A stretch of DNA of 64,000 nucleotides, taken from NCBI RefSeq assembly GCF_000003195.3, contig NC_012879.2, positions 24,782,017 to 24,846,016 of the forward strand, read 5' to 3'. The DNA is from Sorghum bicolor. Lineage: Eukaryota; Streptophyta; Magnoliopsida; Poales; Poaceae. Shown here one piece after another: positions 44,701-55,531 of this stretch. The position numbers and the translations under genes are program-made. Below the pieces are notes generated by a model. It worked only from the letters and a program-made list of their open reading frames with translations. It was not told the origin of the DNA and made no database searches. Position 1 is the first letter of the stretch. Every line of letters starts with the position of its first letter.

Positions 44701-45752
44701 GGCGATCACGACGCGCTAACTAAGCTGCACTTGGAGGCAGGGAGGCATGCAGACTACGCGCGCGGCGGCGGTGTTCCTCGCCGGAGAAGAAACGAGGGCG
44801 AGCGGGGCTCACCTTGCCTCACCAAACGCTCGGAAGCGTGTTCCGCGACGGCGGAGCGAGGGTGAAGCTCGGGGGAGGACGAATCGGAGAATGGTGCACG
44901 CGCTGGGGGAGAACGGTCGAGGCGGAGCTCGGGCTCCAATGGCGACGGCGGCGCTCTGCGCGCGCGGAGCGAGGGCGAGAGAGCGAGAGAGGGAGGGCTG
45001 GCGGGCGCAAATGGCAGCGAGGGTGGAGGCGGGCGCGGCCTGGCGCTCATGGTGGCCGACAAGGGCGCGTCCAGGCGACCGCATGCTCGCCATGCGGCAG
45101 CCGAGCTCTGCCGGCTCGCCACGGCGGCGCGGCGCGGCCGTCCGCGCGCGAACACGGCGCGGGCGCGAGCGCGGGGAAGGGGTGAGCGCGGGCGTGCTGG
45201 GCCGGCTTCGGCCAGCGGGCCAGAAGTGAGGCCGCGGCCTGCTAGCGCCCCCCCTTTCCCTTTTCTATTTTTTTTAATTTCCTTTTTTAAACTTTTTCTA
45301 AATTCATTTGGACCACTTTAAAATCATTTTCACCTTTTTCCCCCAAAATAAAGATTGTTCTAAAACAAAAACCCTACAACTTTGCTTTAAGTCAAATTCA
45401 CAAATTCCAATTAGATTTTGAAATACAACTCAAAACTAGTTATAGGGTTTTAAATAAATCTATTTTGGGAAATTTAGTATAAAATCAATTTCTCAATTTC
45501 TGTAGCTCCAAAAATATCACAAAATTACTCTTAAATATTCTAACACTCATTTCAACTTAATTTGGGCAATTCAAGAATTTAGAAGCAAGCATGATATTTG
45601 TAACATATTTAATTCTCATAAAATAAAGAACATAAAATCACACTTTGAATTATGTTTATGCTCATGGGATGTGATGCTTATGTCATGCTTGATGAGGATG
45701 CTTATGAATGTTTTATGAGACGAAGTGCATGCTTAACACCTAGGGTGTTACA
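41799..45752 (-). repeat. 3' LTR of G (3954 bp)
   Basis: Plus-strand ends TGTAACAGAACC and ...CTAGGGTGTTACA form a terminal inverted TGTAACA. It aligns in parts with K (for example GCTTCGCGGTCGG at about 42855 and 56609). A CpG-rich block at about 44390-45240 gives long overlapping open frames on both strands; these are compositional and have no domain motifs. The length is typical of Tekay/Del elements. No gene seen inside. Confidence 0.87.
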
Positions 45753-46624
45753 GCCCTTCCCCCCTTAAGGAAATCTCGTCCCGAGATTTGGGTTAATAAC
45801 CATTTCTTATGAAATTTTGGGTAAACTGTTTTTAGGTAATCCTCGGTTTCCCAGGTAGCATCCCTATCATCATGATGACTCCACACCACCTTATATGTTT
45901 TGACAACTCTGTTCCGGGTTACTCGCTCTTTGGTATCTACGATACCCACCGGCTGTTCCTTATACTCCAAGTCTGCTTTTATTTTGATTCCTCAGGGTTC
46001 AACCCTCTGCTCGGGTACCTTCAAACATTTCTGTAGTTGCGACACATGGAAGACTGGGAAGACTGAACTCAACTCTTCAGGTAACTGAATCCTGTAGGCC
46101 ATAGGGCCTTTTCTTTCTAGTATCTGATATGGTCCCACATATCTGGGTGCAAGCTTGCTTCGAACTCGGAAACGTTGAACTTTCTTCATTGGCGTAACCT
46201 TGAGGTAGACATAGTCACCTATATTGAATTCAAGTGGCCTTCTTCTCTTATCAGCATAACTCTTTTGTCGCGATTGTGCCGCCTGCATATGCTGCTGTAT
46301 GATTTGCACCTTTTTCTCAGCCTCGTTCATGAAGTCGATACCATAGTATCTCCTTTCACCAGGTTCAACCCAGTTTAATGGAGTCCTGCACCTTCGACCA
46401 CACAAAGCTTCGGATGGGGCCATCTTGATACTCTCTTGATAGCTATTATTGTATGAGAACTCAGCCAATGGCAACCACAATTCCCATGATCCCTTGGATG
46501 ATAACACACAAGCCCTCAGCATATCTTCTAGTACTTGATTGTGTCTTTCCGTTTGACCCGAGGTTTGGGGGTGATACGCCGTGCTTCTTATCAGACTGGT
46601 CCCCAAACTCTTATGCATTCGCTC
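45740..46624 (-). pseudogene. pol: G integrase C-terminus and chromodomain
   Basis: 46618-45992: [21 protein letters not shown] (third catalytic Glu in QTER), FSYNNSYQES, CRTPLNW, GDYVYLKVTP, then the GPY motif RYVGPYQIL and FPVFHVSQLQKCL. Stop TGA at 45994-45992, where K has CGA. The second frame, 45970-45740, is the chromodomain: TYKVVWSHHDDRDATWETEDYL. The chromodomain directs integration to modified histones. The frame runs through the inverted repeat and polypurine tract into the LTR, ending at TAG 45742-45740 (RAVTP). Confidence 0.87.
45753..45789 (-). other. Polypurine tract and inverted repeat at the 3' end of G
   Basis: The minus strand reads CCTTAAGGGGGGAAGGGC next to the LTR. Directly before it is a perfect inverted repeat AAATCTCG-TCC-CGAGATTT (45771-45789). 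K has the same repeat with one change (60126-60144). Confidence 0.75.
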
Positions 46625-47137
46625 CTAGAAGTGAGCGGTGAACTGTGGTCCTCTATCTGATATGATGGTCTTGGGAATGCCATGTAACTTGACGATCTCA
46701 GCCATATACATATCAGCATACTCAGGAGGTCTGTATGTGTTCTTAACTGGAATAAAATGAGCCGACTTGGTCAATCGATCTATGATTACCCAAATCGAGT
46801 CATTTCCCTTTCGTGTTGTCGGCAACCCTGTGATAAAATCCATGCTGACCTCTTCCCATTTCCACTCTAGAACTGATAACGGTTGTAACAGACCTGCAGG
46901 TTTCATATGTATAGCCTTGACTCTGCAACACGTGTCACAACGGGCCACATACGCTGCTATCTCTTTCTTCGTCTTAGTCCACCAAAAGTGAGATCTTAGG
47001 TCTTGATACATCTTACTACTACCAGGATGAATAGAAAGCTTGGAGAGATGTGCTTCATCCATGATGCCATTCTTTAATTCTCGATTCTTCGGAACTACTA
47101 GCTAGTGTTGAAACCACAATACCCCTTTCTCATCAAC
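46625..47137 (-). pseudogene. pol: G integrase, zinc region and catalytic core
   Basis: HLSKLSIHPGSSKMYQDL with CDTCCRVKA forms the HHCC zinc region. Catalytic Asp in VSMDFITGLP and in IISDRGPQF. TAG at 46627-46625 replaces Trp (K: RF-stop-ECL; consensus FWE). Upstream, 47137-47063 contains a further TAG (about 47104-47102) and the TGA at 47140. Confidence 0.87.
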
Positions 47138-47959
47138 TCAGAACTGAGTTTTTGGGTCATCTTTGATCTTCTCTTTGATGTGGAAAATACCCTTGTCTGT
47201 TTTCTGACCTTCGATGACTTGACTCTCAAGTGAACAACTGAGCTGTATGTGACATAAGACTTCAAGATGCATGAGATTGAAACCATCTTCAAACAACGGT
47301 TGAACCACTTGATAGTGCGGTTTGCGACTCAATGCATCTGCTACCACATTAGCCTTGCCTGGATGATAGTGGACCTCTAGATCATAACCCTTGATCACTT
47401 CCAACCATCTTCGTTGCCTCATATTCAGCTTGGACTGAGTGAAGATGTATTTCAGACTTTTATGATCGGTGTAGATATGACACTTATTTCCCAGCAAATA
47501 GTGCCTCCAGATCTTTAAAGCGTGCACTACCGCTGCTAACTCAAGGTCATGAGTTGGGTAGTTGACTTCGTGTTTTCTCAACTGTCTTGAAGCATAAGCT
47601 ATTACTCTGCCGTCTTGCATCAGCACACATCCCAAGCCACTTTTTGATGCGTCGCAAAACACATCGAAAGGCTTCTAGATATTGGGTTGCGCTAGAACGG
47701 GAGCGGTGGTTAGCAACTTTCGCAAGGTGCGGAAGGCTTGTTCACACACTTCCGTCCAGACAAACTTATGATCCTTTTGTAACAAACTGGTCATTGGCTT
47801 AGCAATCTTGGAGAAGTCGGGTATGAAACGACGATAATACCCGGCTAGACCAAGAAAACTTTGAACTTCCGAGATAGAAGTTGGTGCCTTCTAGTCCATG
47901 ACTTCCTATACTTTTGACGGATCCACAGCAATCCCTTCTTCAGACAGAATGTGCCCTAG
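47138..47959 (-). pseudogene. pol: G RT C-terminus and RNase H
   Basis: RT end: LGHILSEEGIAVDPSKV, then TAG for Gln (47908-47906) and TAG for Trp (47893-47891, D-W-KAPTS), [16 protein letters not shown] and a TAG for Glu near 47679. RNase [49 protein letters not shown] and [12 protein letters not shown]. Ends at TGA 47140-47138, where K has CGA (F-R-VDE). H interrupts the RT at 47960. Confidence 0.87.
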
Positions 47960-49229
47960 TGTTGACGGTCCTTAATGCTCACATTTAACCATCGACTAAT
48001 CATGGAAAAGGACTTATATGCAACCAACACCTAGACTTAGGGTTTTATCTGACAGAATTCCACGAGTTTTGGTGTTTGTCTATTTCTGTAGGGGGTTATC
48101 AAGAAATATGAAAGAAAGGCCCACACGTCGGGTTTACATAGAGTTATTAACGTGCCGCGCAATTTTCTACCATCTAGAAGAGTCCAGAAGCCACGAGAGC
48201 GAACGGGAGACGTGACGGAGCCGGGCACTGGGCGCCCGCCCTCCCTTACTGGGCGCCCGCCTTCCCCCCTGGACCAATCAGGGCGAAGCTCGGGGATCAT
48301 GCTCCACCGACCTAATACTTCAAGGAAAACCACACGATCAATGTCGGTTTGATCCGACGGCCCAGATTCATCTGAAAAGACTATATAAGCAAGGCCCCCT
48401 GGCACCTGGAGATCATACCTCTTCTACAGAATCAAAGCTAGGGTTTCAGTTCTTCATCCAAGTAGAGAGGATCCCTCTAGTTCTTCTAGTTCTACCTCTA
48501 GTTTATCTAGATCTAGTTCTAGTTCATCTAGTTCTAGTTCTAATTCCTCTAGTTCTAGTTCTAGTTAGTTCTAGTTGTAATCTAGAAAATAGGGAGAGAG
48601 AAGAGGAGAGCGGAGGAGGAGCCGGATCTGTCGGATCTTCCTCAACATTATACTTTTGCAACAACTGGTTCGTTCTTCATCGTTCTTCAATTCATAATCC
48701 TGAGTTCTTTAATTACTTTTATTTACATTCAAGTTATCTATTGGATTCCCGCTTGCATCAAGTCCTCTAATCTTTGCAACATTAGAGTAATAATTAATAG
48801 ATTAGATGTGGTGTTTAGTCTTGCAATTACCTGGAATTGCACCCAATCCTGCGGATTGTTGTGGTAACCTTAGGGTAGTGACAGCCCTAACGGTCGACGT
48901 ATTCCACCTCGTTCGGATCGGTGTTTGTAGGACCGTAGTCAGAGCTTCCTAGCCCCCTTCTCATCTCTTTCTGTGGTTAGTGCTCTGATGTCCCGATATA
49001 GATAATCTTGAAGTAATTCTTGATTCGTAGATCAACTAGAGAACTCTCAGGAAACTTCCTCTCTTCCCACCAAAAATAATTATATAGTTATCCTTGGGAG
49101 ATCTTGAATCTTAATTAGTACACTCACGTTCCCTGTGGAAAATCGATACTCTGGAATACTCCCGGGTGAAGGCTACATTGGTATCCGTGCGCTTGCGGAT
49201 TTTTCTGTTTGGGTTTAAAATACCCAACA
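47960..49229 (+). repeat. 5' LTR of H (1270 bp)
   Basis: TGTTGACGGTCC...AAATACCCAACA. TATATAAG at about 48381; GGGCGCCC pair at about 48231-48259; TCTAGTTC array at 48476-48570. Confidence 0.92.
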
Positions 49230-49236
49230 AGCTTTC

Positions 49237-49253
49237 TGGCGCCGTTGCCGGGG
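49237..49253 (+). other. Primer-binding site of H (tRNA-Asp)
   Basis: TGGCGCCGTTGCCGGGG, seven bases after the LTR, identical to C. Confidence 0.87.
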
Positions 49254-49347
49254 AACGGTAGCTGTGCTAGTTTCGAACCAAGTCGTCCGTGTATCCTTTT
49301 TCTTTTCCTTTTTTACCACACTCACCTTACCATTTTCGCCACACCAC

Positions 49348-51630
49348 ATGGATTTCACTCCTATCTATAAATTCTTTGCTCCAAAGGGCGAGTTATTAGA
49401 GCCACCTCCATCATCACATCCAATTCTTACAGATGGCTATGACCTCGGCCCTGATCTAATAGCCATGATTCAGGAGCAACCCTTCTCTGGGCAAGTAGAT
49501 GAAGATCCATACACCCACCTTAGAGAATTCGAGCAGTTGTGATCTTGCCGATCTATTTCCAGCATGACACAAGAAACCCTTAAATGGAAATTATTTCCGT
49601 TCTCCCTTTTGGGAAGAGCAAAAAAGTGGTATGCTCATTCTGTAGGAGGCGTTAATGGAAGTTGGGATGAACTTCGAGACAACTTTTGTCTCGCTTTCTT
49701 CCCACTTTTTCGAATTGCTGACCTTAGAATTGAAATTCTTACATTCAAACAAAGAGAGAAGGAGACTTTAGGAGCAGCTTGGGCTAGGTTCACAAGCCTT
49801 ATCAATTCCGGTCCAAACCTTTCCCTGCCTGACCGTGTACTGTACTACCACTTTTATCGTGGTCTAAACAAGGAAGCTGCTCTTCACCTCGACATTGCTT
49901 CAGGAGGATCATTCACACACAAACTCACAGATGAGGGGAGAGCCATCCTAGAAAGAATCCTTGAAAATACCCCTTACACAGGCATTTATGATGAGTTTCC
50001 TGAAGAAGAAAAAGAAGTCGAGCCTAATCCTAAACCAAAAGATGAGGAACTTGCAACCGAGTTAGAAATTCCACCTGACCTATCTATTAATTTGGTTGTA
50101 GAGAAACCTCCTGATAAGGGAATGCAAAACCAACTAAAGGATGATGAACCACCACCTTTAGAGCATCCCTTTGAATTCGAGGAAGATCTTTTTGAAGATT
50201 ATGGAAACACCTCGAATTTTCCTATCCAAACACGACCTCTAGCAAGGACCACTCAATCTGTTCTAAGAGTAGAATTTGTTGACATAGAACACATCAAAAG
50301 CCTTTCGGCTATTCTGAGTTATGAATGGCTAACAGAAGCTGAGCTGTCTCCTGAGGTAGCTCGAATCATCACTCCTTCAACCATTCTTCTGTGCCAAATT
50401 AGAGGGTCCCCTAGGAAGGTCCACTACAATCCATATGTTGGGATAAATGTTATTTCTAAGGAGTTAGCTGACACTCTTTATCCCAACGAGTCCATAACCC
50501 CATCTCAAAAACTTTTACAAAGTCTATCTGGATTAATTCTAGAAAGCCATGGGGTATTAAGGGTAGTTCCTGTTAGAATCAAGGACTCTGGAATATGTCT
50601 AGATTTTCACATTTTTGACATACCAGAGATTCCTCTCTTGATTGGTAGACCAATCATAAAACTTCTACATGAACAACCACAACGAGGTCATTTAGACTTC
50701 ATGGTTGGGAATTCCACTATTGTTGTTCCTCTTGCTAGATCAATTAACACGATAGTGGAACCCAAACTTGAACCAGATCCTATCGAGGAGATCTTAATGC
50801 TGACTCAAGAGGAGATGGCCCAACCATTCTTTAATCATGAACACTTTGTTCAAGAAGAAGAAGAGTTGGTAGAACCCATTGAGCTAGACAAAAATGAACA
50901 ACCTTCACCTCCTTTGATAGAATTAAAACCTCTTCCTTCTGGCCTTAGATATGTCTTCTTGCACAATAACCCAAAAACTCCAGTAATTATCAGTGACAAG
51001 CTTTTCGATTATGAAACACAACAACTTGTCACTGTTCTTGAAAGGCATAGGTCAGCATTTGGCTACTCTCTCGAAGATCTCACGGGCATTAGTCCCATTC
51101 TCTGTACTCATCGTATCCCTATTGATCCCAATTCTACAACTTCAAGGGAACCACAACGGAGACTTAACAATGCTATGCGAGAGGTTGTTAAGAAAGAGGT
51201 CCTCAAACTCTATCGTGCTGGGATTATTTATCCTGTGCCACATAGTGAGTGGGTTAGTCCTGTACAAGTAGTGCCAAAGAAAGGAGGAATGACGGTCGTT
51301 AGGAATGAGAAGAATGAACTCATCCCTCAACGAATTGTCGCTGGGTGGCGTATGTGTATTGACTATCGAAAACTTAACAAGGCTACAAAGAAAGATCACT
51401 TTCTGTTACCCTTCATTGATGAAATGTTGGAACGGCTTGTAAACCACTCTTTCTTTTGTTTCCTTGATGGTTATTCTGGATATCACCAAATCCCAATCCA
51501 CCCAGATGACCAAGAAAATACTACCTTTACATGCCCGTATGGAACTTATGCATACCGACGAATGTCGTTCGGATTGTGCAATGCTCCAGCTTCTTTCCAA
51601 CGGTGCATGATGTCTATTTTTCGAACATGA
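49348..51630 (+). pseudogene. gag-pol: H gag, protease-like region and RT
   Basis: ATG 49348 (MDFTPIYKFF). TGA at 49540-49542 replaces Cys in FEQLC. The frame is then open to 51630. The protease-like region again reads YN361-P-Y-V-G (Asn codon at 50428). RT motifs as in C, with the [10 protein letters not shown] segment intact. One T is missing in the run after SIF (about 51617), which ends the frame at 51630. Confidence 0.9.
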
Positions 51631-51968
51631 TTGAGAAGATCGTGGAGGTTTTCATGGATGATTTTAGCGTCTATGGCAAAACCTTCAATCATTGTTTGGA
51701 GAATTATGCCATATCCTACGCTAGCAAAACCTTGTCTGGACCACAGCTCAATTACACTACAACTAAAAAAGAGCTTTTGGCTGTTGTCTTTGCTATAGAC
51801 AAGTTTAGATCTTACTTAGTGGGGGCAAAGATAATCATCTATTCAGACCATGCTGCTCTCAAGTACCTCCTCACTAAGAAAGATGCTAAGCCTCGTCTAA
51901 TTCGATGGATTCTTCTACTCCAAGACTTTGACATAGAAATCCAAGATAGGAAGGGAGTTGAGAATTCC
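51618..51968 (+). pseudogene. pol: H RT active site joined to RNase H by deletion
   Basis: [20 protein letters not shown] is followed directly by [17 protein letters not shown]. Relative to C, 450 bases (19635-20084) are absent, with ATT at both ends. The rest of RT, the connection and the first RNase H Asp are gone, while [10 protein letters not shown] remains. The sequence changes to J at 51969. Confidence 0.88.
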
Positions 51969-52778
51969 TGTAACATCCTAGATTTTTACGAAAACAAAAA
52001 AATACGAGCTTTTTAAAATTTTTCCTGTAATCGTGTGAAGCATATAGTTTTTAGGTTTAATTCGATCCTAACCTGCTAACAAATCGTAACATACATGTAG
52101 ATTTGTTTGTAGACGAGTGCTCTTATTCGTGAGTCGTCTTGAGTTGGGTCATGTTTAGGTTTTTGAGTTTCTTTTGGAGTGCACAAGTCCGTAGCGGAGT
52201 TTTCTCGAATCTTCGCTGAGCCTATCTCCCAGGCAAAGTAGATCGCTTCTCAACTTCTTTGAAATCTTTCCGAACTCTCGTCGAAGTTCCCTTCTCAAAC
52301 CTCCCTTCCTCTTTGATCTCGTCTCAAAATTCCATTGGATTTTATCCGATCTCTTCTTGAATCTTTCTCCAATTCTTTTGTTTTCATTCCGTTGTGGTTA
52401 ATCAAAAATGGGAAACCCTATTTTAATCTCGTGGGCCGAATCCCCTTCTTCTCTCCATTCTTTCTCTTCCTGCTGGCCCAACCCGCGCGCGTGGCCCAGA
52501 TCTCTCCGCGCGGCCCAACTACCTGCCCCGCCTCAACTCGCGCGCGCGACCCAGCTGGCCATCTCGGCCCAGCCGAGCCGCACCCCTCCCCTGCCCTAGG
52601 CGCGTCCCCGCTCCTAGACGCCGCCGCCACCCTGGGGTGGACAAGCACCCGCGCGCGCCCCAGCCCTGGAGAGCAGCCGCCGCCGCCGCTGCCTGATGCC
52701 GCGATCCGCGCTGCGTGTCCCACTCGCGGCACGGACGCCGAGGATGGCCGCAGGATCCCAAACCCTAGCCCGTGCCCC

Positions 52779-52785
52779 TATAAAG
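52779..52785 (+). promoter_or_regulatory. TATA box in J
   Basis: CCCCTATAAAGGACG in a CpG-rich context, 811 bases from the J start. Just upstream is AAACCCTAG (telo-box-like, about 52759). This is the expected U3/R position in a long LTR. Confidence 0.5.
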
Positions 52786-53769
52786 GACGAGCCCCGCGCG
52801 CGCCCCTGCTCCTTCCCAACCGCTGCCATCGGCATCCCCAGCAGAGCCGCTCGCCGACCTCGCCCTCGAAGCCGCGGACGCCATCTCGCCGACCGCTTCG
52901 CCTCCGCTCTGCCCTCGTGACGTCGCCCAAGGACCTCGCCGAGCCGCGGCCACGCCGTGACAGCCGCGCCCTCGCCTCAACGCGCCCCCGCCACCGCGAC
53001 GCCGAGCCGCCCCGAGCACCTCACCCAGGAGCCCGCGACGTCCCCGTCCTCGCCACGACGTCGCTGCGAAGCCCAAGCTCCGCGATCCCGTTCGGCGTCC
53101 ACGGCGCCCGAGTACCCCAGCCGCGACGCTGCCCTCGCCGCGTCGAGCTTCGACCTCGACGACGGGCAGGAGCTCGGTGCCCCACGGATGCCAAGCACCG
53201 CCGCGCCGAGCCCTGTCCCCTGCGTCACCTCGCCGGAGCCACGGACCTCAGCCTCGACGCCGCCGGAGCCCTCGACGCCCAGCCGTCTTCGACCGCGGCC
53301 ACGACCTCACCCCGACGCAGCGCTACGGTCACCATCGCGACGTCCCCGACCTCGCCCCATCACACCAGGAACCACGACGCAGCGCTCCGTCCTCACCGTC
53401 CGTGTCATCGCAGACAGGCTACGCAGTCCGCTGGCCTCGCTCCGCCACTGTGTCGTGCTCCGGGCAGCAGCAGGCCACCGCCACTTTCCTCGCGTTCGGC
53501 AAGGTCGAAACCCCCCAAACCCTAGCCGACATTGGAACTCCATATTAATTCATATTTGTTCATATATCATTTCGTTATCTATCATTCATATCTCATCGAT
53601 GCATGATCTATCTATTCTATGCCTGTGCCGTGCCTCCGCGCCGGTCTACTCTATCTCTTTTGGTCGCTATGGAAATGTGCTACTCCGAGTTATCGTCGTG
53701 TTGGTGTTGTTGTTTGGTCGTTTGTCAAGTTATGGTTCTTGCGGTTTGTGCGTGTGTGGCTCTTGTAGT

Positions 53770-54800
53770 TGTGGACCGTGCCGTCGAGCCGGTTGAGAGA
53801 GCAATGTGTTTGAACGCTATGATCGTGAGCTTGTCTCGCCATGATCGCGACGCCGAACATGACCACTTCTCTCGTGTTGTCGTGTTCTTCTTTTGTTATT
53901 TGCTTGAGGACCGAGCCTTCAAGCCGGTCGGGGAAGTGGTAGCACGCTTGACCATCTCGATCGTGGGATCATCCTACCGTGATCATGATGCTGAGCGTAA
54001 CTCGTTTCCCCGTGTTTAGTTGACTTCGTCGTGCTACGCTTGATAGCTCCTATCCCCGTCCCTAGGGTTTGATCATTGCAGACTCGATATTCGTAACAAC
54101 GCGGTTCTTACCCGCACCTTCGAGTCCTCTGTGATCTAGTCTAGTGGGATACAGATTAGGGGACAACCTTCGTGGAATTGTCGGAGGCCAACTCGTTAGG
54201 TGAAGCTCATGGCCGCAAGTCCACCTTGCCATGACCATCGGGCTTTACCCCATTCTCTCACATGTTTATCTTATTTGTCTCTGTCTCATATGCCTATGCC
54301 ACCTAGACTCAGGCATTTCCGTAGTTCCCGCAGTGACAACCGCATTGCCTGGAACTATAGAAACGACCTTGTGCCGACTCAGAAGCACCTAGGTCGCGAA
54401 GTGATATGAGTTGGTGTAGTTCGTGGGGTCGTATTTATTTCTCCCACTGTCATTTGTTCCATGGCGAGTTGGTTGAAAGAGTGTGGTTTTGTTCTTCTTC
54501 TCTCTTTTCCTTAATCCTTGTCGATCTAGTAAGATGTGGATCGAGCCCCTTTTTCTTGTTAGATGTTTTGTTTCCAATCCCGCGATTCCCGTCGTTGCTA
54601 TGGCGAGCGGATCAATGGAAAGTGAAACCCGTGTCTTTTCTTGCCTTTTTGGGTTCTTCGTGCTTAAACTCTTGTATGCTTGTACCTATTCGACCGTAGC
54701 ATTTCCTTGGTTCTCGCGGTGACAACCGCACTGCTAAGGACCCGAGGAATGTCTTAGTGCATTCAGTGTACCTAGGTCGTGGTACCCTATAAGTAGCTTG
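53770..54800 (+). repeat. Diverged internal duplications in J
   Basis: Two blocks of about 137 bp in tandem (starting GTGGACCGTGCC at about 53770 and GAGGACCGAGCC at about 53907). Two further copies of a block containing GTGACAACCGCA...CACCTAGGTCG / GTGACAACCGCA...TACCTAGGTCG lie at about 54319-54411 and 54702-54797, about 383 bp apart. Confidence 0.6.
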
Positions 54801-55531
54801 AGCACTCGTGTTCTTTATGCGTCACTCTTTCTAATTCCTCGTCTCTTACCGTGGTGAGTGGACTGGAAGGAGTAGACACTCCCCTTTTCTTCTCTCTTGT
54901 TCCACCCTCTCTTGACTCTCGTCAATCATAATGGCGTACGGGTTGAGAGAGATCAGAGTTTCTGTGCTTACAACCGTTTGGTTCTCGTCAATCTCTATGA
55001 CGCTTGGATCGAAAGTTCGTAAGCCGTGGTGTCTACTTAGAATAAGTTAGGGCCTACGCCTTTGTTATTAAAGCCGTACAGGTCGACACGATCGACCCGG
55101 GAAGTAACGGCTAGGCGAAGACTCCAACTTGTACTTAGTAAACAACCATTCTCATTTCTTTTAGCCCAGGGATCGGACATCCACCGAGAGGGCTAAGTCA
55201 TTATCCTTTCGGTGCTCTCTTAGTGTAGTTGTTCTTCAGTGTTCTTCGTCTCTTTTCGCAGTCTTTCGAGGTCTAGCGGTTTGATTGTTTCGCCTTGATT
55301 ATCGTTTACGAGGTAGTTGCTTCGGTTAGCGATGATCGAATCGGAACCAGTCGAAGGAAGGACATGCAGATAGGAGAAAGACCTTGGATGAGTACAACTA
55401 CAAGTGAACTGAGGATCTTGGAAATGTCACTCGACAGGTGCCACATCCCACCCAACCTCGTAGAATCCTATTAGACATGCAATAATGTAGATGCTAGTGC
55501 TTTACTTTTATGCAAATGAATTGAGATAGGT

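Larger units (their letters stand above)
41799..47959 (-). mobile_element. G: Tekay/Del-type chromovirus, 3' half, inserted in the LINE
   Basis: 3' LTR 41799-45752, polypurine tract, integrase with chromodomain, RNase H and part of RT, then H is inserted at 47960. The 5' portion is not in the window. The left flank ATCCT (41794-41798) should be its TSD. At least seven stops lie in 2.2 kb of pol. K is a relative with a similar layout. Confidence 0.88.
47960..51968 (+). mobile_element. H: second C-family Athila element, truncated by J
   Basis: 5' LTR, PBS, gag-pol and part of RNase H; cut at 51968 inside GVENS by J. It is inserted in the RT of G (flank CCTAG at 47955-47959). It differs from C in its lesions: gag stop at 49540, a one-base deletion at about 51617 and a 450-bp in-frame deletion at 51704. 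H and C are thus independent copies of one family. Confidence 0.9.
51969..55531 (+). repeat. J: Tekay-like LTR (plus strand), right end lost or abutting K
   Basis: Starts TGTAACATCCTAG exactly where H breaks off. The sense LTR of G starts TGTAACACCCTAG. About 0.4 kb of A/T-rich sequence is followed by a CpG-rich block (52450-53480) with TATAAAG at 52779-52785, then a U5-like region with internal repeats. It gives long compositional frames (396 codons at 52335-53525, rich in Pro, Arg and Ala) but no domain. No TG...CA end is clear before K starts at 55532. A solo LTR, or an element with its body displaced, are both possible; identification as an LTR is inferred. Confidence 0.6.

Noticed and set aside
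44271..45321. Many overlapping frames of 60-160 codons on both strands
   Set aside because: CpG-rich block within the LTR of G. Frames overlap in all phases and have no conserved motif.
52335..53525. 396-codon open frame, rich in Pro, Arg and Ala, plus overlapping long frames
   Set aside because: Lies in the CpG-rich block of J with open frames in nearly all six phases, no domain motif, and codon composition explained by base composition.
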